Below, piece after piece: positions 8,516 through 17,868 of a DNA stretch of 64,000 nucleotides (positions are counted from its first letter, which is position 1; each line of letters begins with the position of its first letter). The position numbers and the translations under genes were made by a program. Location of the stretch: positions 238,683-302,682 of the forward strand of contig PGYM01000001.1 of NCBI GenBank assembly GCA_002839675.1, given 5' to 3'. The notes under the pieces are model-generated. The model saw nothing but the letters and a program-made list of their open reading frames with translations, had not been told where the DNA came from and did no database searches. This DNA is from Methanomicrobiales archaeon HGW-Methanomicrobiales-1 (GTDB taxonomy: Archaea; Halobacteriota; Methanomicrobia; Methanomicrobiales; Methanospirillaceae).

Positions 8516-10543
8516 CTATTGCAGCTCGGCATAGATCTGCCGTTGCACCGGATGTGTGGGATCCCGCTGTTGTTCTTTACCTGGTCCTTTTCCCTCATTG
8601 AACGCGTACGCGATCTCGGTCCATGCCCTATCCAGTAGTTCCCGGTAGTATGCGAGATCGAAGCGGTCTGCATTCCATGCAGGGTCTACCCGGTACGTGT
8701 GGGCATCCCGCACCACATACCGGATCTTCATGCCCGGCGCTACGGGTACTCCTGCCTCCCGGTACGCTTCTACCGCAGCGCCTTCAATGCAGCGGTGGGC
8801 ATACGTGAGCCGGCTGATACGCCGGCTGATGGCCATCTCCTGTGGTGGTGCGGACGGGAGCTGTTCCACCGCGTTCCGGTATATTGCGTTCACCTGATCC
8901 CACAGTCTGTCAAGTTCACCGATCGTTGCTGCCTTCCCCATTACGGTAAGCATATCGCCCTGCATTGTGCGGATATATTCCGGGGTGTCATGCCGGCGTG
9001 CGGCAATGCCCCGCACCTTCACGCTCCCGTCCGAGAGCCTGCCATAGTAGCGGTTGTAGGCCCCCAGACCGTCATTGAGTGGCAGGAAGACGATCCAGGT
9101 GAAATGTTCGAGTTCCGTTGGCAGCCCGGTCTCGCGGTCGACACGCTCCTGGAGCGCTGCAACCGGTAAACCCTGCACCCAGAGGCAGTCCACGATCCCA
9201 TGGAGAACGCGAAAACCCATTGCTTCGGCAATGTCCTTGGTGTGCAGCAGGATGTCGCGCGATCGTCCGGTGATCCCTTCGTGCACCTCGATCCTTCCGA
9301 ACTTTGCGTTCTTGTAACCCGTGTAACCAAAACAGGTGACCAGCATCCACTTGAGGATTGCATCAATGCCGGCTACAGAAGGGTCGGTCTTTTTCAGCTG
9401 CTTTGTCCGTATCCGCAGGTCCAGCAGTGGCTCAAGGGCCGTGGGGAGAAAACCCCGTCGTGGCTGTTCCGGGTGATCGATGGTCTCAGGCGAGAGGTTA
9501 GCCTGCACGATGATAGAGGGATACATGGAAGTGAAATCGATCTCGTCCACGTTTTCAAAAATGCCGGGCTCCGGCTGGAACATCATCCCGCCCCGGTCCG
9601 CGGTCTTGAGGGCCGCAAATTTCCGCAGGACTTCAGCATCGCTCTTCCTGAACGGCACCACAATTCCTCTTCGCACTGCCTCATAGGTCTCGTAGCTGGA
9701 GATAAGCGTGCCCGGGGTGAACCGGGACGCGAGGCTGGGGGAGAGCCCCGAGAGCCGGGAGGCCATGAGGACCCCAGCAAGTCCACCCTCGCGGTACACG
9801 AAAGATTGTTCGGTATCGATAAGGATCCTCCCGTCCGGGATGAGTGCTGCTTCCTTGTGCTCGACCCTGCCATAGCTCCAGTAGGAGCGCGAGTCCATGG
9901 TGCGGTATTTCCCGCTCCGGGAAAACGGCATCGTGAGACCCAGTGCCCGGGCACGCAGCTGGAGTTTTCCCATCCAGCGATCCGCATCGGTCATCAGGAT
10001 CAGGTCGGGGTCGGATGCAGCAACAAGCCCGAAGAGATCGGCAAGCACGTCCTTCTCCTGCCCATGCAGCCGCTCGGTGCGCTCACCGATGATCTCAATA
10101 TCCGTGCAGGTCTGGTCGCGGGCCGGGTCATCATGGATCCGGATCTCTATGCTCTTCAGGCCGTGTTCAAAGATCGGGGAGAACCTTTCAGCCGGATCAG
10201 TACAGCAGGGTACTATTTCCTGCTCTGCCATGAAACGCTGGTCGCGTCGCACGTCCACGTTGAAGAGCTGCGCTGCAAACTGTGTCTGCTGCTCGATAGC
10301 TTCAGCCACCGGTCGCCCGGCAAAAACCCGGTACCCCTCGAGTTCGCCAAAGATGGTAGTAAACGTGCAGGGCTCTGCACGGTACCGCTCCTCCAGCGCT
10401 TCGATCATCTCGTGATGTAAATCCGGGTCCTTAAGATGGAGATAGAATGGTGGATCATAATCGTGATGGCACTTCTGCACCGTCCCGTCCTTGTGCCACA
10501 GGTCCACGCCCCCGCTCCGGAAGGCCGAGTCAAGGATCCACAT
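8516..10543 (-). CDS. Divergent family B DNA polymerase
   Basis: 675 aa from the chosen ATG at 10543, which has GGGGGGAG about 9 bases upstream; the longer frame to 10720 is a shadow of the upstream gene. Motif A is intact ([13 protein letters not shown], near residue 336). Motif B is altered: the usual Kx3NSxYG is replaced by [19 protein letters not shown]. Motif C, normally YxDTDS, reads HGIVDCLW near residue 449, keeping only the second aspartate. A DxE exonuclease I motif is not evident, so proofreading is doubtful. These features resemble the divergent PolB2-type archaeal polymerases, some of which are thought inactive. The start overlaps the end of the upstream TAG-interrupted frame by 14 bases. 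A repair or translesion role is inference. Confidence 0.8.
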   Translation of the reverse strand: MWILDSAFRSGGVDLWHKDGTVQKCHHDYDPPFYLHLKDPDLHHEMIEALEERYRAEPCTFTTIFGELEGYRVFAGRPVAEAIEQQTQFAAQLFNVDVRRDQRFMAEQEIVPCCTDPAERFSPIFEHGLKSIEIRIHDDPARDQTCTDIEIIGERTERLHGQEKDVLADLFGLVAASDPDLILMTDADRWMGKLQLRARALGLTMPFSRSGKYRTMDSRSYWSYGRVEHKEAALIPDGRILIDTEQSFVYREGGLAGVLMASRLSGLSPSLASRFTPGTLISSYETYEAVRRGIVVPFRKSDAEVLRKFAALKTADRGGMMFQPEPGIFENVDEIDFTSMYPSIIVQANLSPETIDHPEQPRRGFLPTALEPLLDLRIRTKQLKKTDPSVAGIDAILKWMLVTCFGYTGYKNAKFGRIEVHEGITGRSRDILLHTKDIAEAMGFRVLHGIVDCLWVQGLPVAALQERVDRETGLPTELEHFTWIVFLPLNDGLGAYNRYYGRLSDGSVKVRGIAARRHDTPEYIRTMQGDMLTVMGKAATIGELDRLWDQVNAIYRNAVEQLPSAPPQEMAISRRISRLTYAHRCIEGAAVEAYREAGVPVAPGMKIRYVVRDAHTYRVDPAWNADRFDLAYYRELLDRAWTEIAYAFNEGKGPGKEQQRDPTHPVQRQIYAELQ

Positions 10544-11345
10544 CGCGTACCACTCCCCCCCGTTCCTTCCCCTGACCCGTGCATGCCTGCGGTTCCTGCT
10601 CTTCCTGTTGCCTGAGTATTCCCATGAGCCCCGAAAAGACCGCTGCCTCAAGCGGATCGTCACATCCGTAGAATGCCTCGCTCGAATGGAGTTTTGCCAG
10701 CGCGACCAGTCTCTTCCCATAGGGCAGGTCTTCTTTCCTGAGTGCCCGTGCGGCCCGGGCCCAGCGTTCCAGGGGCCCCTTTACTCCCTGACGGACGCTT
10801 GCAAAACTCCTCCCCGTTTCCTACACCTCCAGTGTCTTTTGCGCCCGGGGCACCACTCCCCCCTTCCGGCAGGATCGCTGGCTGGCAAAGCCAAACCGGT
10901 CCGGGACCGGGCCTTCGGGCACAATTTCGATGATACGGTCTGCCTGCCGGATCAGTGCGGCAAAGGACCGGTCGCTCGCTGGCGTCCACAGGATCACGAG
11001 TGCCTCCCTGCCGGCCTGTTTAAGTGCTGATGCGATTGGGCCGAGCAGGCGTTCTGCCCCGTCAAAAAGCGTAGGATCATGTTCGATAAAGACTATCGTG
11101 TGGGCTGCCTCGTGAATGACGGTTAAGAGCTGGTCCGCGGTAAACGGTCTACGGACTTCGAAATTGCTGGAGGTACGGCTGATGCCCGAGAGGATACGCG
11201 AGTAGTTGCCGCAGACAAAGAGGAAGAGGAACCGCTGGAGATCCGCGTTGCTGTTGAGCGCAGCAAGGATCTTTTTTTCCGGCGCGATCACGGCCGTGAA
11301 ACTACCCGGGTGGAGGGTGATCCCTTTGGAGAGCTCGATCAGCAT
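10530..11345 (-). CDS. RecA-like (P-loop-less) protein split by in-frame TAG
   Basis: Codons from ATG 11345 run for 174 residues to a TAG at 10823-10821. The same frame then stays open for another 96 codons with coding-like usage (KRLVALAKLHSSEAFYG, DDPLEAAVFSGLMGILRQQ) to a TGA at 10532-10530 that overlaps the polymerase start. No ATG, GTG or TTG occurs after the TAG until near the end, so the downstream part cannot be an independent gene with a normal start. The first part contains HTIVFIEHDPTLFDGAERLL and ALVILWTPASDRSFAALI, a strand/helix pattern like RecA/KaiC-family Walker B and following strands, but no P-loop is seen. The whole may be a 271-residue inactive RecA-like partner of the polymerase. 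The TAG could be a nonsense mutation, a recoded codon or a sequencing error. The frame also stays open upstream of ATG 11345. Confidence 0.55.
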
Positions 11346-11455
11346 AGCCCGGATCCCTGCTGCACCGGGCGGGATAAGGCTCAGGCTCGCGGGGGGTGAA
11401 AGTGTTTGGACCGCATCGTAAGATTGATGAGCGGGCGGACGAGAAGTGGAGTGTA

Positions 11456-12154
11456 ATGTGCGGCCGGTACTCCCTCATCTGTATCGATGATCTTGGCAAC
11501 CGGTTCCGCATCTTCAACCCGATGCTTGGCGCCCGCTCAAAGTTCAATATCGCGCCCGGGACCCGGCAGCCGGTGATCGTGCAGGGGGCTTCCGGCAGGG
11601 AACTGGTACAGATGCAGTGGGGGCTGGTTCCCCACGGGACAAAAAACCTCAAGGGTGCGCACCCGATTATCAACGCCCGGGCTGAGTCTCTTGCGGAGAA
11701 ACCTTCGTTTGCTCCCCTGCTGGAAAAGAAACGCTGTCTCATCCCTGCGAGCGGCTTTTTTGAGTGGAAGCACGAGGGGGTAAAAAAGCACCCGTTCTAC
11801 ATCCGCGTAACCGATCTGCCGCTCTTTGCCTTTGCCGGGCTGTACGATGAGTGGCAGGATCCCGCAGGATCTGTGCTTGCCACATATACGATCATCACGA
11901 CCGAGCCCAACACGTTACTGGCAACGGTGCACAACCGGATGCCAGCGATACTTTCCCCCGAACATGAAGAGGGATGGCTTGCCGGAGGCCAGTTGGATAC
12001 CGGGCAGCTCAGGGAGATGCTTGCACCGTACCCTGCAGAAAAGATGGTCCTGCATCCGGTCTCCCCGCTCGTGAATATGCCTTTTTCCGATAATGAACGG
12101 GTGATACAACCGATACAACCTGTGACTTCATTAAATTCGAAGTATACACAATAA
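11456..12154 (+). CDS. SRAP/HMCES-family abasic-site protein
   Basis: 232 aa starting at MCGRYS; the track-length frame begins earlier (11396), but in this family Cys2 must follow the initiator Met, which fixes the start. Hallmarks are Cys2, the INARAES segment, the GFFEWK glutamate and VHNRMPAIL with its histidine. SRAP proteins (E. coli YedK, human HMCES) link covalently through Cys2 to abasic sites in single-stranded DNA and shield them. It is transcribed away from the RecA-like/polymerase genes, 110 bases apart, which fits a shared DNA-damage role (inference). It is probably co-transcribed with the small Cys-rich gene 12 bases downstream. Confidence 0.93.
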   Translation: MCGRYSLICIDDLGNRFRIFNPMLGARSKFNIAPGTRQPVIVQGASGRELVQMQWGLVPHGTKNLKGAHPIINARAESLAEKPSFAPLLEKKRCLIPASGFFEWKHEGVKKHPFYIRVTDLPLFAFAGLYDEWQDPAGSVLATYTIITTEPNTLLATVHNRMPAILSPEHEEGWLAGGQLDTGQLREMLAPYPAEKMVLHPVSPLVNMPFSDNERVIQPIQPVTSLNSKYTQ

Positions 12155-12166
12155 CCGAGGAACCTG

Positions 12167-12412
12167 ATGCTCGATCACTGTCCCGGAGCAGCGAACCTGC
12201 GTACCCCCACGCTCGCGATTAAAAAGTGCCCCCGGTGCGGAGAGGAAGTGGAATTGTTCTCAAACGATATCTCCGTTAAATGCAGCTGCGGTTTTGAAGT
12301 CTATAACGATATTGCATCCTGCGTCCAGTGGTGTAAGCATGCAAAGGAATGCGTGGGAGAAGAGATGTACAGTAAAATCATGGCACAAAAAACAGCTCCT
12401 GAAAAAAAGTGA
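12167..12412 (+). CDS. Small zinc-ribbon-like protein
   Basis: 81 aa. Two CxxC-type knuckles, CPRCGEEVELF and CSCGFEVYND, form a probable zinc ribbon. They are followed by SCVQWCKHAKECVGEE with three more cysteines, which could hold a second metal. GAGGAACCTG precedes the ATG, giving a good ribosome-binding site, and the spacing to the SRAP gene is 12 bases. The family is unnamed to me; conserved small Cys-rich proteins of this shape occur in methanogens. Function unknown. Confidence 0.75.
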   Translation: MLDHCPGAANLRTPTLAIKKCPRCGEEVELFSNDISVKCSCGFEVYNDIASCVQWCKHAKECVGEEMYSKIMAQKTAPEKK

Positions 12413-12473
12413 AATTGTCTGTTATTGCCGGGTGTCATCAGGTAACCCGATGAAAAATCCGTAAATCCTTTTT

Positions 12474-14726
12474 TCAGGAATTCTGACTATCTTCTGGGGT
12501 AATTTTTCCGCCTTCCATCAGCCCCACCAGTACAAGGATCGCCGGCATCACGATGATGGCACCGGCAAGTGCGAAGAAGACCGAGATGACCGTTACGGTG
12601 CCGAAGTTGCTGATGATGCCAAAGGCAGAGACCATGAGTGCGGCAAACCCGAAGATGGTTGTCATACCGGATATGGTAATCGCCGTTCCGATCTTCTGGA
12701 TGCTGTACTGGATTGCCGGCAGCAGGGCAAGCCCGTTTTGCCGCTCCTCATAGTACCGTTCCATGATCAGTATCGTGTATTCCGAAGCTACACCGACTGA
12801 CATCGAACCGAGCGTTGCAGTGAGCGGGGTGTAATCTATGGCAAGCACGTACATGATGAGGCCGTTCCAGCCTACGATCATGATGATCGGGACCAACGGG
12901 GTTGCCGCTTTGGCAAATTTCCGGTAGATGATATAGAGGAATACAAAGATCATTCCGAAACCAAGAATGGTCATGAATGTCTTTCCCTCCCGGATCTCCC
13001 GGATCAGGTTGGTAAACATCTCCCACATGCCGGTGAAGGAGGCGTGGATGCCCGGCGGGGGTGCCTTCCATGCGAGATCTTTTTTCATCTGCTCGATCGT
13101 CGACATTGCGATATCATTGGGCATGGCGATAAATGAGAACTCGATGACCGCCTCGGTGTTCCAGCTCACGTACCGGTCGCGGATCTGCGGGGGAATCTTT
13201 TTCATGACGGCTTCGATCTCAGGGTCCGTCTGCGGCAGAACCCCGTCATTGTACTGTACAAGATAGGTGGCAATGCTCGATGAGTCGGTGATCTTGCTGT
13301 TATGTGTCTGTTCGTACTGCTGGAACTCATACATCCAGCGGACAGAATCCGGGGAGAGCAGATCGCTTCCCTGCACCATCACGGGGACGCTTAAGGTCTC
13401 GCCCATCGTGCGCCGGACCTTGTCGAGGTTCACCTTTGCCGGCATATCTGCCGGGACAAAGGTCTTCTCATCGGTGTTGACGATGATCTCGTTGTCCAGC
13501 TGGAACCCGATGACGGCTAAAAGGACGCAGATGATCAGGACCGGAACCGCATTCCGGGATACCATTTTCACGACCCTGCCCACGAGCTCGTTATACCGTT
13601 CGATATTCGATTTTGCGGTATCGGGTTTTTTCTGAACCTGCTCTTTTACCGGACGGTAATTTACCAGGATGCAAAAGACCGGCACAACCACGATCGCCGC
13701 AATGTAACAGCAGATGATCCCGATCACGCAGGTAATGCCGAAACTGCGGATCATCGGGAGCGGCGAGATGGTCAGGGCAATAAAACCCATTGCAGTGGCA
13801 ATCAATGCATAAATCACGGATGGACCCGCTTTGGTAATGGTTGTAGTAACCGCTTCAGCAATGGGGGATTTCCGGATCTCCTCATCGAATCGCGAATGGA
13901 ACTGGATCGCGTAATCGATCCCAATCCCTATCATGACCGGGAAAGCACCGATGGTCACCATCGTGATCTGCATGCCCGAAAATCCGATAACCCCAAAGGT
14001 CAGGATGAGACCGGTACCCACGATGAAGACCGAGAGAAGGCGGTACCGGACGTGACCGAAGAGGAGGCCTACGGCAAAGAGCATGAGGAGCATGGCGACC
14101 AGGATGAGTTCACCCATGGAAGTGCCCATTGCATCAGATGTCTCTTTGTTGTATGCCTGGTTACCCGTGACAACCACGCTTACCCCGGGAGGCCGGTTGG
14201 AAAGGTCTACTCGTTTATTGATGTTATCCACGAGAGAAAACGACTGTTCGTCTTTAAGTCCCTGGTCAACGGTGACAACCGAGATGGTCATGGTCTTGGA
14301 CGGGACGTACAGGGCGAGGACGTCAGGGGGTACCCGTTCCTCAATTGCCGTGATATCGGCATGGTTCGTGGGGAGGACTCCCCCATTCTGTTCCCTGACC
14401 AAATCGGAGATGCCTGACGCTCCGGTGACATACCGTTCCTGGACGATATCCTGCTGGAGCCGGTCGATATACCTGAGCACTTCCGGGCTCATTACATCGT
14501 CGGATTCGATGAGGATCAGCACGCTGTCGGACTGAAAAGTTTTGGTGTATTTATCGAGAAGCATCCCGCGCCGGGTGTCCTTGTCAAGGTAGGTATCTGT
14601 CCCCGTAGCCATGGAAATCATGGTCATCCCGAAGAACGCTGCAACGAGCAGCAGGCAGAAGAGCACTGCCAGATGTTTCGGGCGGGTGACTATGAGGGAA
14701 GCGAGCGCGTTAAACGGGTTGAACAT
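12474..14726 (-). CDS. RND-superfamily exporter (MMPL/HAE3 type)
   Basis: 750 aa. I chose ATG 14726 (MFNPFNALASL) with AGGA upstream over the GTG at 14744. The layout is one N-terminal helix, a large external loop (about residues 35-195), a five-helix bundle containing the motif GIGIDYAIQFHSR, then a repeat of the same: one helix, external loop, and a second bundle with SVGVASEYTILIMERYYEE. Twelve helices in two pseudo-repeats is the MMPL/HAE3 architecture. Such proteins use the proton gradient to move hydrophobic molecules such as lipids or hopanoids; the substrate here is unknown. It is monocistronic as far as can be seen. Confidence 0.9.
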   Translation of the reverse strand: MFNPFNALASLIVTRPKHLAVLFCLLLVAAFFGMTMISMATGTDTYLDKDTRRGMLLDKYTKTFQSDSVLILIESDDVMSPEVLRYIDRLQQDIVQERYVTGASGISDLVREQNGGVLPTNHADITAIEERVPPDVLALYVPSKTMTISVVTVDQGLKDEQSFSLVDNINKRVDLSNRPPGVSVVVTGNQAYNKETSDAMGTSMGELILVAMLLMLFAVGLLFGHVRYRLLSVFIVGTGLILTFGVIGFSGMQITMVTIGAFPVMIGIGIDYAIQFHSRFDEEIRKSPIAEAVTTTITKAGPSVIYALIATAMGFIALTISPLPMIRSFGITCVIGIICCYIAAIVVVPVFCILVNYRPVKEQVQKKPDTAKSNIERYNELVGRVVKMVSRNAVPVLIICVLLAVIGFQLDNEIIVNTDEKTFVPADMPAKVNLDKVRRTMGETLSVPVMVQGSDLLSPDSVRWMYEFQQYEQTHNSKITDSSSIATYLVQYNDGVLPQTDPEIEAVMKKIPPQIRDRYVSWNTEAVIEFSFIAMPNDIAMSTIEQMKKDLAWKAPPPGIHASFTGMWEMFTNLIREIREGKTFMTILGFGMIFVFLYIIYRKFAKAATPLVPIIMIVGWNGLIMYVLAIDYTPLTATLGSMSVGVASEYTILIMERYYEERQNGLALLPAIQYSIQKIGTAITISGMTTIFGFAALMVSAFGIISNFGTVTVISVFFALAGAIIVMPAILVLVGLMEGGKITPEDSQNS

Positions 14727-14915
14727 AGGAGATCCTGCGGTCACATCGGGAAAAAATTAAGATATAATCTGTTGTGAGCAGAACCACAAAAAAGTGTAGG
14801 GTGCCTGATGGTGCGGAAATGCTAAATGAGGCGATATGGCAGTGTGGTGCATCTGAACCGGTTTACATATCGGGATTCGTAACTGCGCCCGGTGTTTTGG
14901 GAACTAAAAATAGAA

Positions 14916-15866
14916 TCAGAGCGCCAGCATCCGCTCGATCGCCTGGCGGGCACGCACCGCAATTTCTTCTGGTACGGTAATGCGGGGGTGGAGTGTCTGT
15001 AATGCGTCCCGCACTTTTGTCAAATCGGTCTTTTTCATGTTCCGGCAGATACCCGCCAGAGATAGCGGGTAGCACTGTTTATCCGGGCACTCTTTTTCCA
15101 GCCTATGCAGGATCCCGACTTCGGTTCCGATGATGAACTCCCGTTTGGGTGATGTGCAGACATAGTTGATGATGCCGGAAGTGCTTGCCACGTGATCTGC
15201 GAGATCAATCACTTCAGGACGGCACTCCGGGTGGACGAGAAGCACCGCGTCCGGGTGTGCCTGTTGTGCGGCAGCAACATGAGCCGGTGTGATCTGGTCG
15301 TGCACAATGCAGAACCCATCCCATGGCAGGACCTCTTTTTTGGTGAACCGGGCTGCGTAACGCCCGAGGTTACGGTCGGGAACGAAGATTACGCGGTCCT
15401 GTTCAACCGAGTTCACCACTTTTACTGCATTTGATGAGGTGCAGCAGATGTCGCTCTCTGCCTTGACTTCTGCGGATGTATTCACGTAGCAGACCACGGC
15501 CGCGTCCGGGTTACGGTCTTTGGCGAACCGGAGTTCTTCTGCTGTTATCATCTGCGCCATTGGGCAGCCGGCATCGGGAGCAGGGAGTAAAACGGTCTTA
15601 TCCGGAGAGAGAATAGCGGCAGTTTCGGCCATGAAATCCACCCCGCAAAAGACGATCACCTCCCCGTCCATGGTTGCCGCAGCCCGGGAGAGTTCGAGTG
15701 AATCCCCGCAGAGATCGGCGATATCCTGCACTTCTGGCAGCTGGTAGTTATGGACAAGGATAATCGCATCCCGCTTTTCTTTCAAAGCGATGATCTCATC
15801 CTTTAGTGAAGTGCCCGGCAAGCTTTGAACGCTCCTGTGCTGTATAGATGCGATCTTGTGTATCAA
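14916..15866 (-). CDS. nadA: Quinolinate synthase
   Basis: 316 aa, close to the usual about 300. NadA condenses iminoaspartate with dihydroxyacetone phosphate to quinolinate for NAD synthesis, using a [4Fe-4S] cluster. The three expected cluster cysteines are visible in VIVFCGVDFMAE, LVHPECRPEV and LAGICRNMKKT. Other family signatures are ILVHNYQLPEVQDIAD and CCTSSNAVKVV. The annotated start is TTG (15866); a TTG about 14 codons in (LPGTSLKDEI) would also leave the core intact. No nadB or nadC is nearby. It heads the iron-sulfur and sulfur-carrier stretch, divergent from the ThiS-like gene. Confidence 0.95.
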   Translation of the reverse strand: MIHKIASIQHRSVQSLPGTSLKDEIIALKEKRDAIILVHNYQLPEVQDIADLCGDSLELSRAAATMDGEVIVFCGVDFMAETAAILSPDKTVLLPAPDAGCPMAQMITAEELRFAKDRNPDAAVVCYVNTSAEVKAESDICCTSSNAVKVVNSVEQDRVIFVPDRNLGRYAARFTKKEVLPWDGFCIVHDQITPAHVAAAQQAHPDAVLLVHPECRPEVIDLADHVASTSGIINYVCTSPKREFIIGTEVGILHRLEKECPDKQCYPLSLAGICRNMKKTDLTKVRDALQTLHPRITVPEEIAVRARQAIERMLAL

Positions 15867-15923
15867 AAAGCTGGTGTGTGGGGGAATTTTATGAACGGGT
15901 ACGCCTAACTATTCCCTGAAGTC

Positions 15924-16118
15924 ATGAAAATCATCCTCCCCGACTCAACAACCGAGACGATTGTGGGCGAACCGTTGAGCATCAGCCTTATCCTTGACCG
16001 GCTGCAGATCAACCCATCTGAAGTGATCGTATCCCGAAACGGGAAGCTGGTGCCCGAAGATGCGGTTGCCGGGGATGATGATGTAATCCGGATCATCCGC
16101 ATTGCGCATGGAGGATGA
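15924..16118 (+). CDS. ThiS/SAMP-like sulfur carrier protein
   Basis: 64 aa, ubiquitin-like beta-grasp size, ending in the diglycine (IRIAHGG) that is adenylated and thiocarboxylated in ThiS, MoaD and SAMP proteins. VSRNGKLVPED is the typical beta-grasp turn. The stop codon ends at 16118 and the tRNA thiolase begins at 16119, so the GGAGGA encoding the Gly-Gly tail also serves as the ribosome-binding site of the next gene. This pairing implies that the carrier feeds sulfur to that thiolase. Thiamine thiazole synthesis is an alternative, but no ThiG is present. Confidence 0.88.
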   Translation: MKIILPDSTTETIVGEPLSISLILDRLQINPSEVIVSRNGKLVPEDAVAGDDDVIRIIRIAHGG

Positions 16119-17057
16119 ATGAGTCAGGGCAATACAGTGACCGGGGGAGGGGAGCGGTGTACGCTCTGCGGTGAACCCCCGGTAATCCGCCTGCGGGAAC
16201 CGGGCCGGCATCTCTGTGCCACTCATCTTATCGCTGAATTAGAGGAACGGGCAGCCCGGACGATCCGGGAGCGAGAACTCATAAAGCCGCATGACCGGAT
16301 CGCGGTTGCGTTCAGTGGCGGTAAGGACAGCACGGCACTTCTCGTGATCCTCTCCCGGCTTCTCTCATCTTGGGAAGATGTGAGCCTTGTGGCAATTACT
16401 GTTGATGAAGGGATTGCCGGCTACCGTGATGACACTATCCGGGCAGCAGAGGAAGTCACCCAAAAACTCCGGATCGAGCATGTCTGCGTCTCGTTTACGG
16501 ATCTTATCGGCAATGATCTCGATACTCTTCTCATCGGGCGCGAAACCCAGGCCTGCTCGGTCTGCGGGATCCTGCGAAGGAAAGCGCTATCAGTCGCTGC
16601 ACACAACGCGGGTGCAACGAAAATTGCCACCGGCCACAATCTCGATGATGAAGCCCAGTCAGTCCTGATGAACGCGCTCCGTGGCGACCTGCCCCGCCTT
16701 GTCCGTACCAGCGATGCGGACTCTTCTGATTGTTTTATCCCCCGGATCAAACCGCTTGCCGATATATCCGAAAAAGAGATCGCTGCATATCTGTTCGTCC
16801 AGGACCTGTTTCCCTTTCTTCCCGAGTGCCCGTATACCCGCTATGCCCTGCGGGCAGAAGTGCGGTCCATGCTCTCTGCCATGGAACAGAAACATCCCGG
16901 TACCATGCGAAACCTGATCAAAAGCAAAAAAACGATAGAAAAATATGCGGACCGGGGTGCGATATCCGAACCCATGCGCCGCTGCCGGGAGTGCGGCGAT
17001 CCCTGCAGCAGGGAACTCTGCCAGGTGTGTATGCTCCGGAAGTCACTGGGGAAATGA
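16119..17057 (+). CDS. TtuA/Ncs6-family tRNA thiolase
   Basis: 312 aa. An N-terminal zinc finger (CTLCG with a CATH partner) is followed by the PP-loop ATPase motif AVAFSGGKDST near residue 65. CSVCGILRR and FLPECPYTRYA supply the CxxC plus one cysteines that hold the catalytic [4Fe-4S] cluster in TtuA. A C-terminal zinc finger (CRECGDPC, CQVCMLRKSL) completes the domain order. The family adenylates and 2-thiolates tRNA uridine or ribothymidine with sulfur from a ubiquitin-like carrier, here presumably the product of the immediately preceding gene. Its end overlaps the convergent fdhD end by 15 bases. Confidence 0.92.
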   Translation: MSQGNTVTGGGERCTLCGEPPVIRLREPGRHLCATHLIAELEERAARTIRERELIKPHDRIAVAFSGGKDSTALLVILSRLLSSWEDVSLVAITVDEGIAGYRDDTIRAAEEVTQKLRIEHVCVSFTDLIGNDLDTLLIGRETQACSVCGILRRKALSVAAHNAGATKIATGHNLDDEAQSVLMNALRGDLPRLVRTSDADSSDCFIPRIKPLADISEKEIAAYLFVQDLFPFLPECPYTRYALRAEVRSMLSAMEQKHPGTMRNLIKSKKTIEKYADRGAISEPMRRCRECGDPCSRELCQVCMLRKSLGK

Positions 17058-17849
17058 CGGCATACCCTGCACGCGTTCGGGATGCGTGTAGATGTTCATT
17101 TTTGCACTGCGGACAAACCCGACAACGCACAGCCCGGTCTTTGCAGCGATCTCGATTGCAAGGGTGGTCGTAGCACCACGGGAGATTATGATCGGTATGT
17201 TTGCAATCAGGCATTTCCGGACCATCTCTGAGGAGATGCGCCCGGAGCAGATCGCATAGGTGCGGGACAGGTCGATGTTGTTTCTCAGCGCATACCCGAT
17301 CACCCGATCAAGCGCATTGTGCCGCCCGATATCTTCAGACCGGGCGATCACGCCATCCGTGGATGCGAGCCCTACCACGTGGATACCGCCCGTTTTATCG
17401 TGCAGCTCGGAGTCGAGGATCCCCCGGATAGTTCCGCTGATGATGGTCGAGGGAATAGTAAAATCGGATTTGATGGAGGGCAGTTTTGCGGTGTCGATGA
17501 AGGATGCACTCCCCCCGCAGCCGGAGAGAATCGTCTTTTTGGGGCCCAGCACCTTGAAGAGGTTCTTGGTAATCACACTGAGGCGGTTCTTCTCGATCCG
17601 GATCGATTCAATCTCGTCAATCCCTTTGATGATCTGCTCGGTGTAGAGGTAGCCGGTGACAAAATCCTCCAGCTGCACCGGGCTCATCATGGCAGTCATC
17701 GCATGCCTGCCGTTGATAAAGAGGGCATACGGGATCTCCTCTATCACTTCGTGGGAGCCGGTTTCGGCCTTTTCCCCGTCCACCCGGATACAGGGAACCT
17801 GCCTGAACATTGCCTCTTTTGTACTATCTCCGTCTTTGTGTGCGGTCAT
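17043..17849 (-). CDS. fdhD: Formate dehydrogenase sulfurtransferase FdhD
   Basis: 268 aa. Family signatures are KTGGIHVVGLA, ARSEDIGRHNALDRVIG and ICSGRISSEMV. FdhD passes sulfur from a cysteine desulfurase to the molybdenum or tungsten bis-MGD cofactor of formate dehydrogenase. The catalytic loop reads LSGCGGSAS: the cysteine matching E. coli Cys121 is kept and the second of the CxxC pair is Ser, which is seen among FdhD homologs. The gene follows larE by 19 bases in the same direction. In a formate-using methanogen the client would be FdhAB, not in this window. Confidence 0.93.
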   Translation of the reverse strand: MTAHKDGDSTKEAMFRQVPCIRVDGEKAETGSHEVIEEIPYALFINGRHAMTAMMSPVQLEDFVTGYLYTEQIIKGIDEIESIRIEKNRLSVITKNLFKVLGPKKTILSGCGGSASFIDTAKLPSIKSDFTIPSTIISGTIRGILDSELHDKTGGIHVVGLASTDGVIARSEDIGRHNALDRVIGYALRNNIDLSRTYAICSGRISSEMVRKCLIANIPIIISRGATTTLAIEIAAKTGLCVVGFVRSAKMNIYTHPERVQGMPSFPQ

Positions 17850-17868
17850 TGCTCTGCTTATCCTGTTG

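Noticed and set aside
10821-10823. Genome-wide TAG reassignment to pyrrolysine
   Set aside because: TAG closes normal-length genes such as nifU (20879) and the second YeeE/YedE gene (26074). Only a single suspicious site is seen and no pyl genes are in the window.
10661-10989. 109-residue minus-strand frame in the gap between the RecA-like frame and the polymerase
   Set aside because: It is Pro/Gly/Arg rich and out of phase with the coding-like frame that continues past the TAG; it is a shadow.
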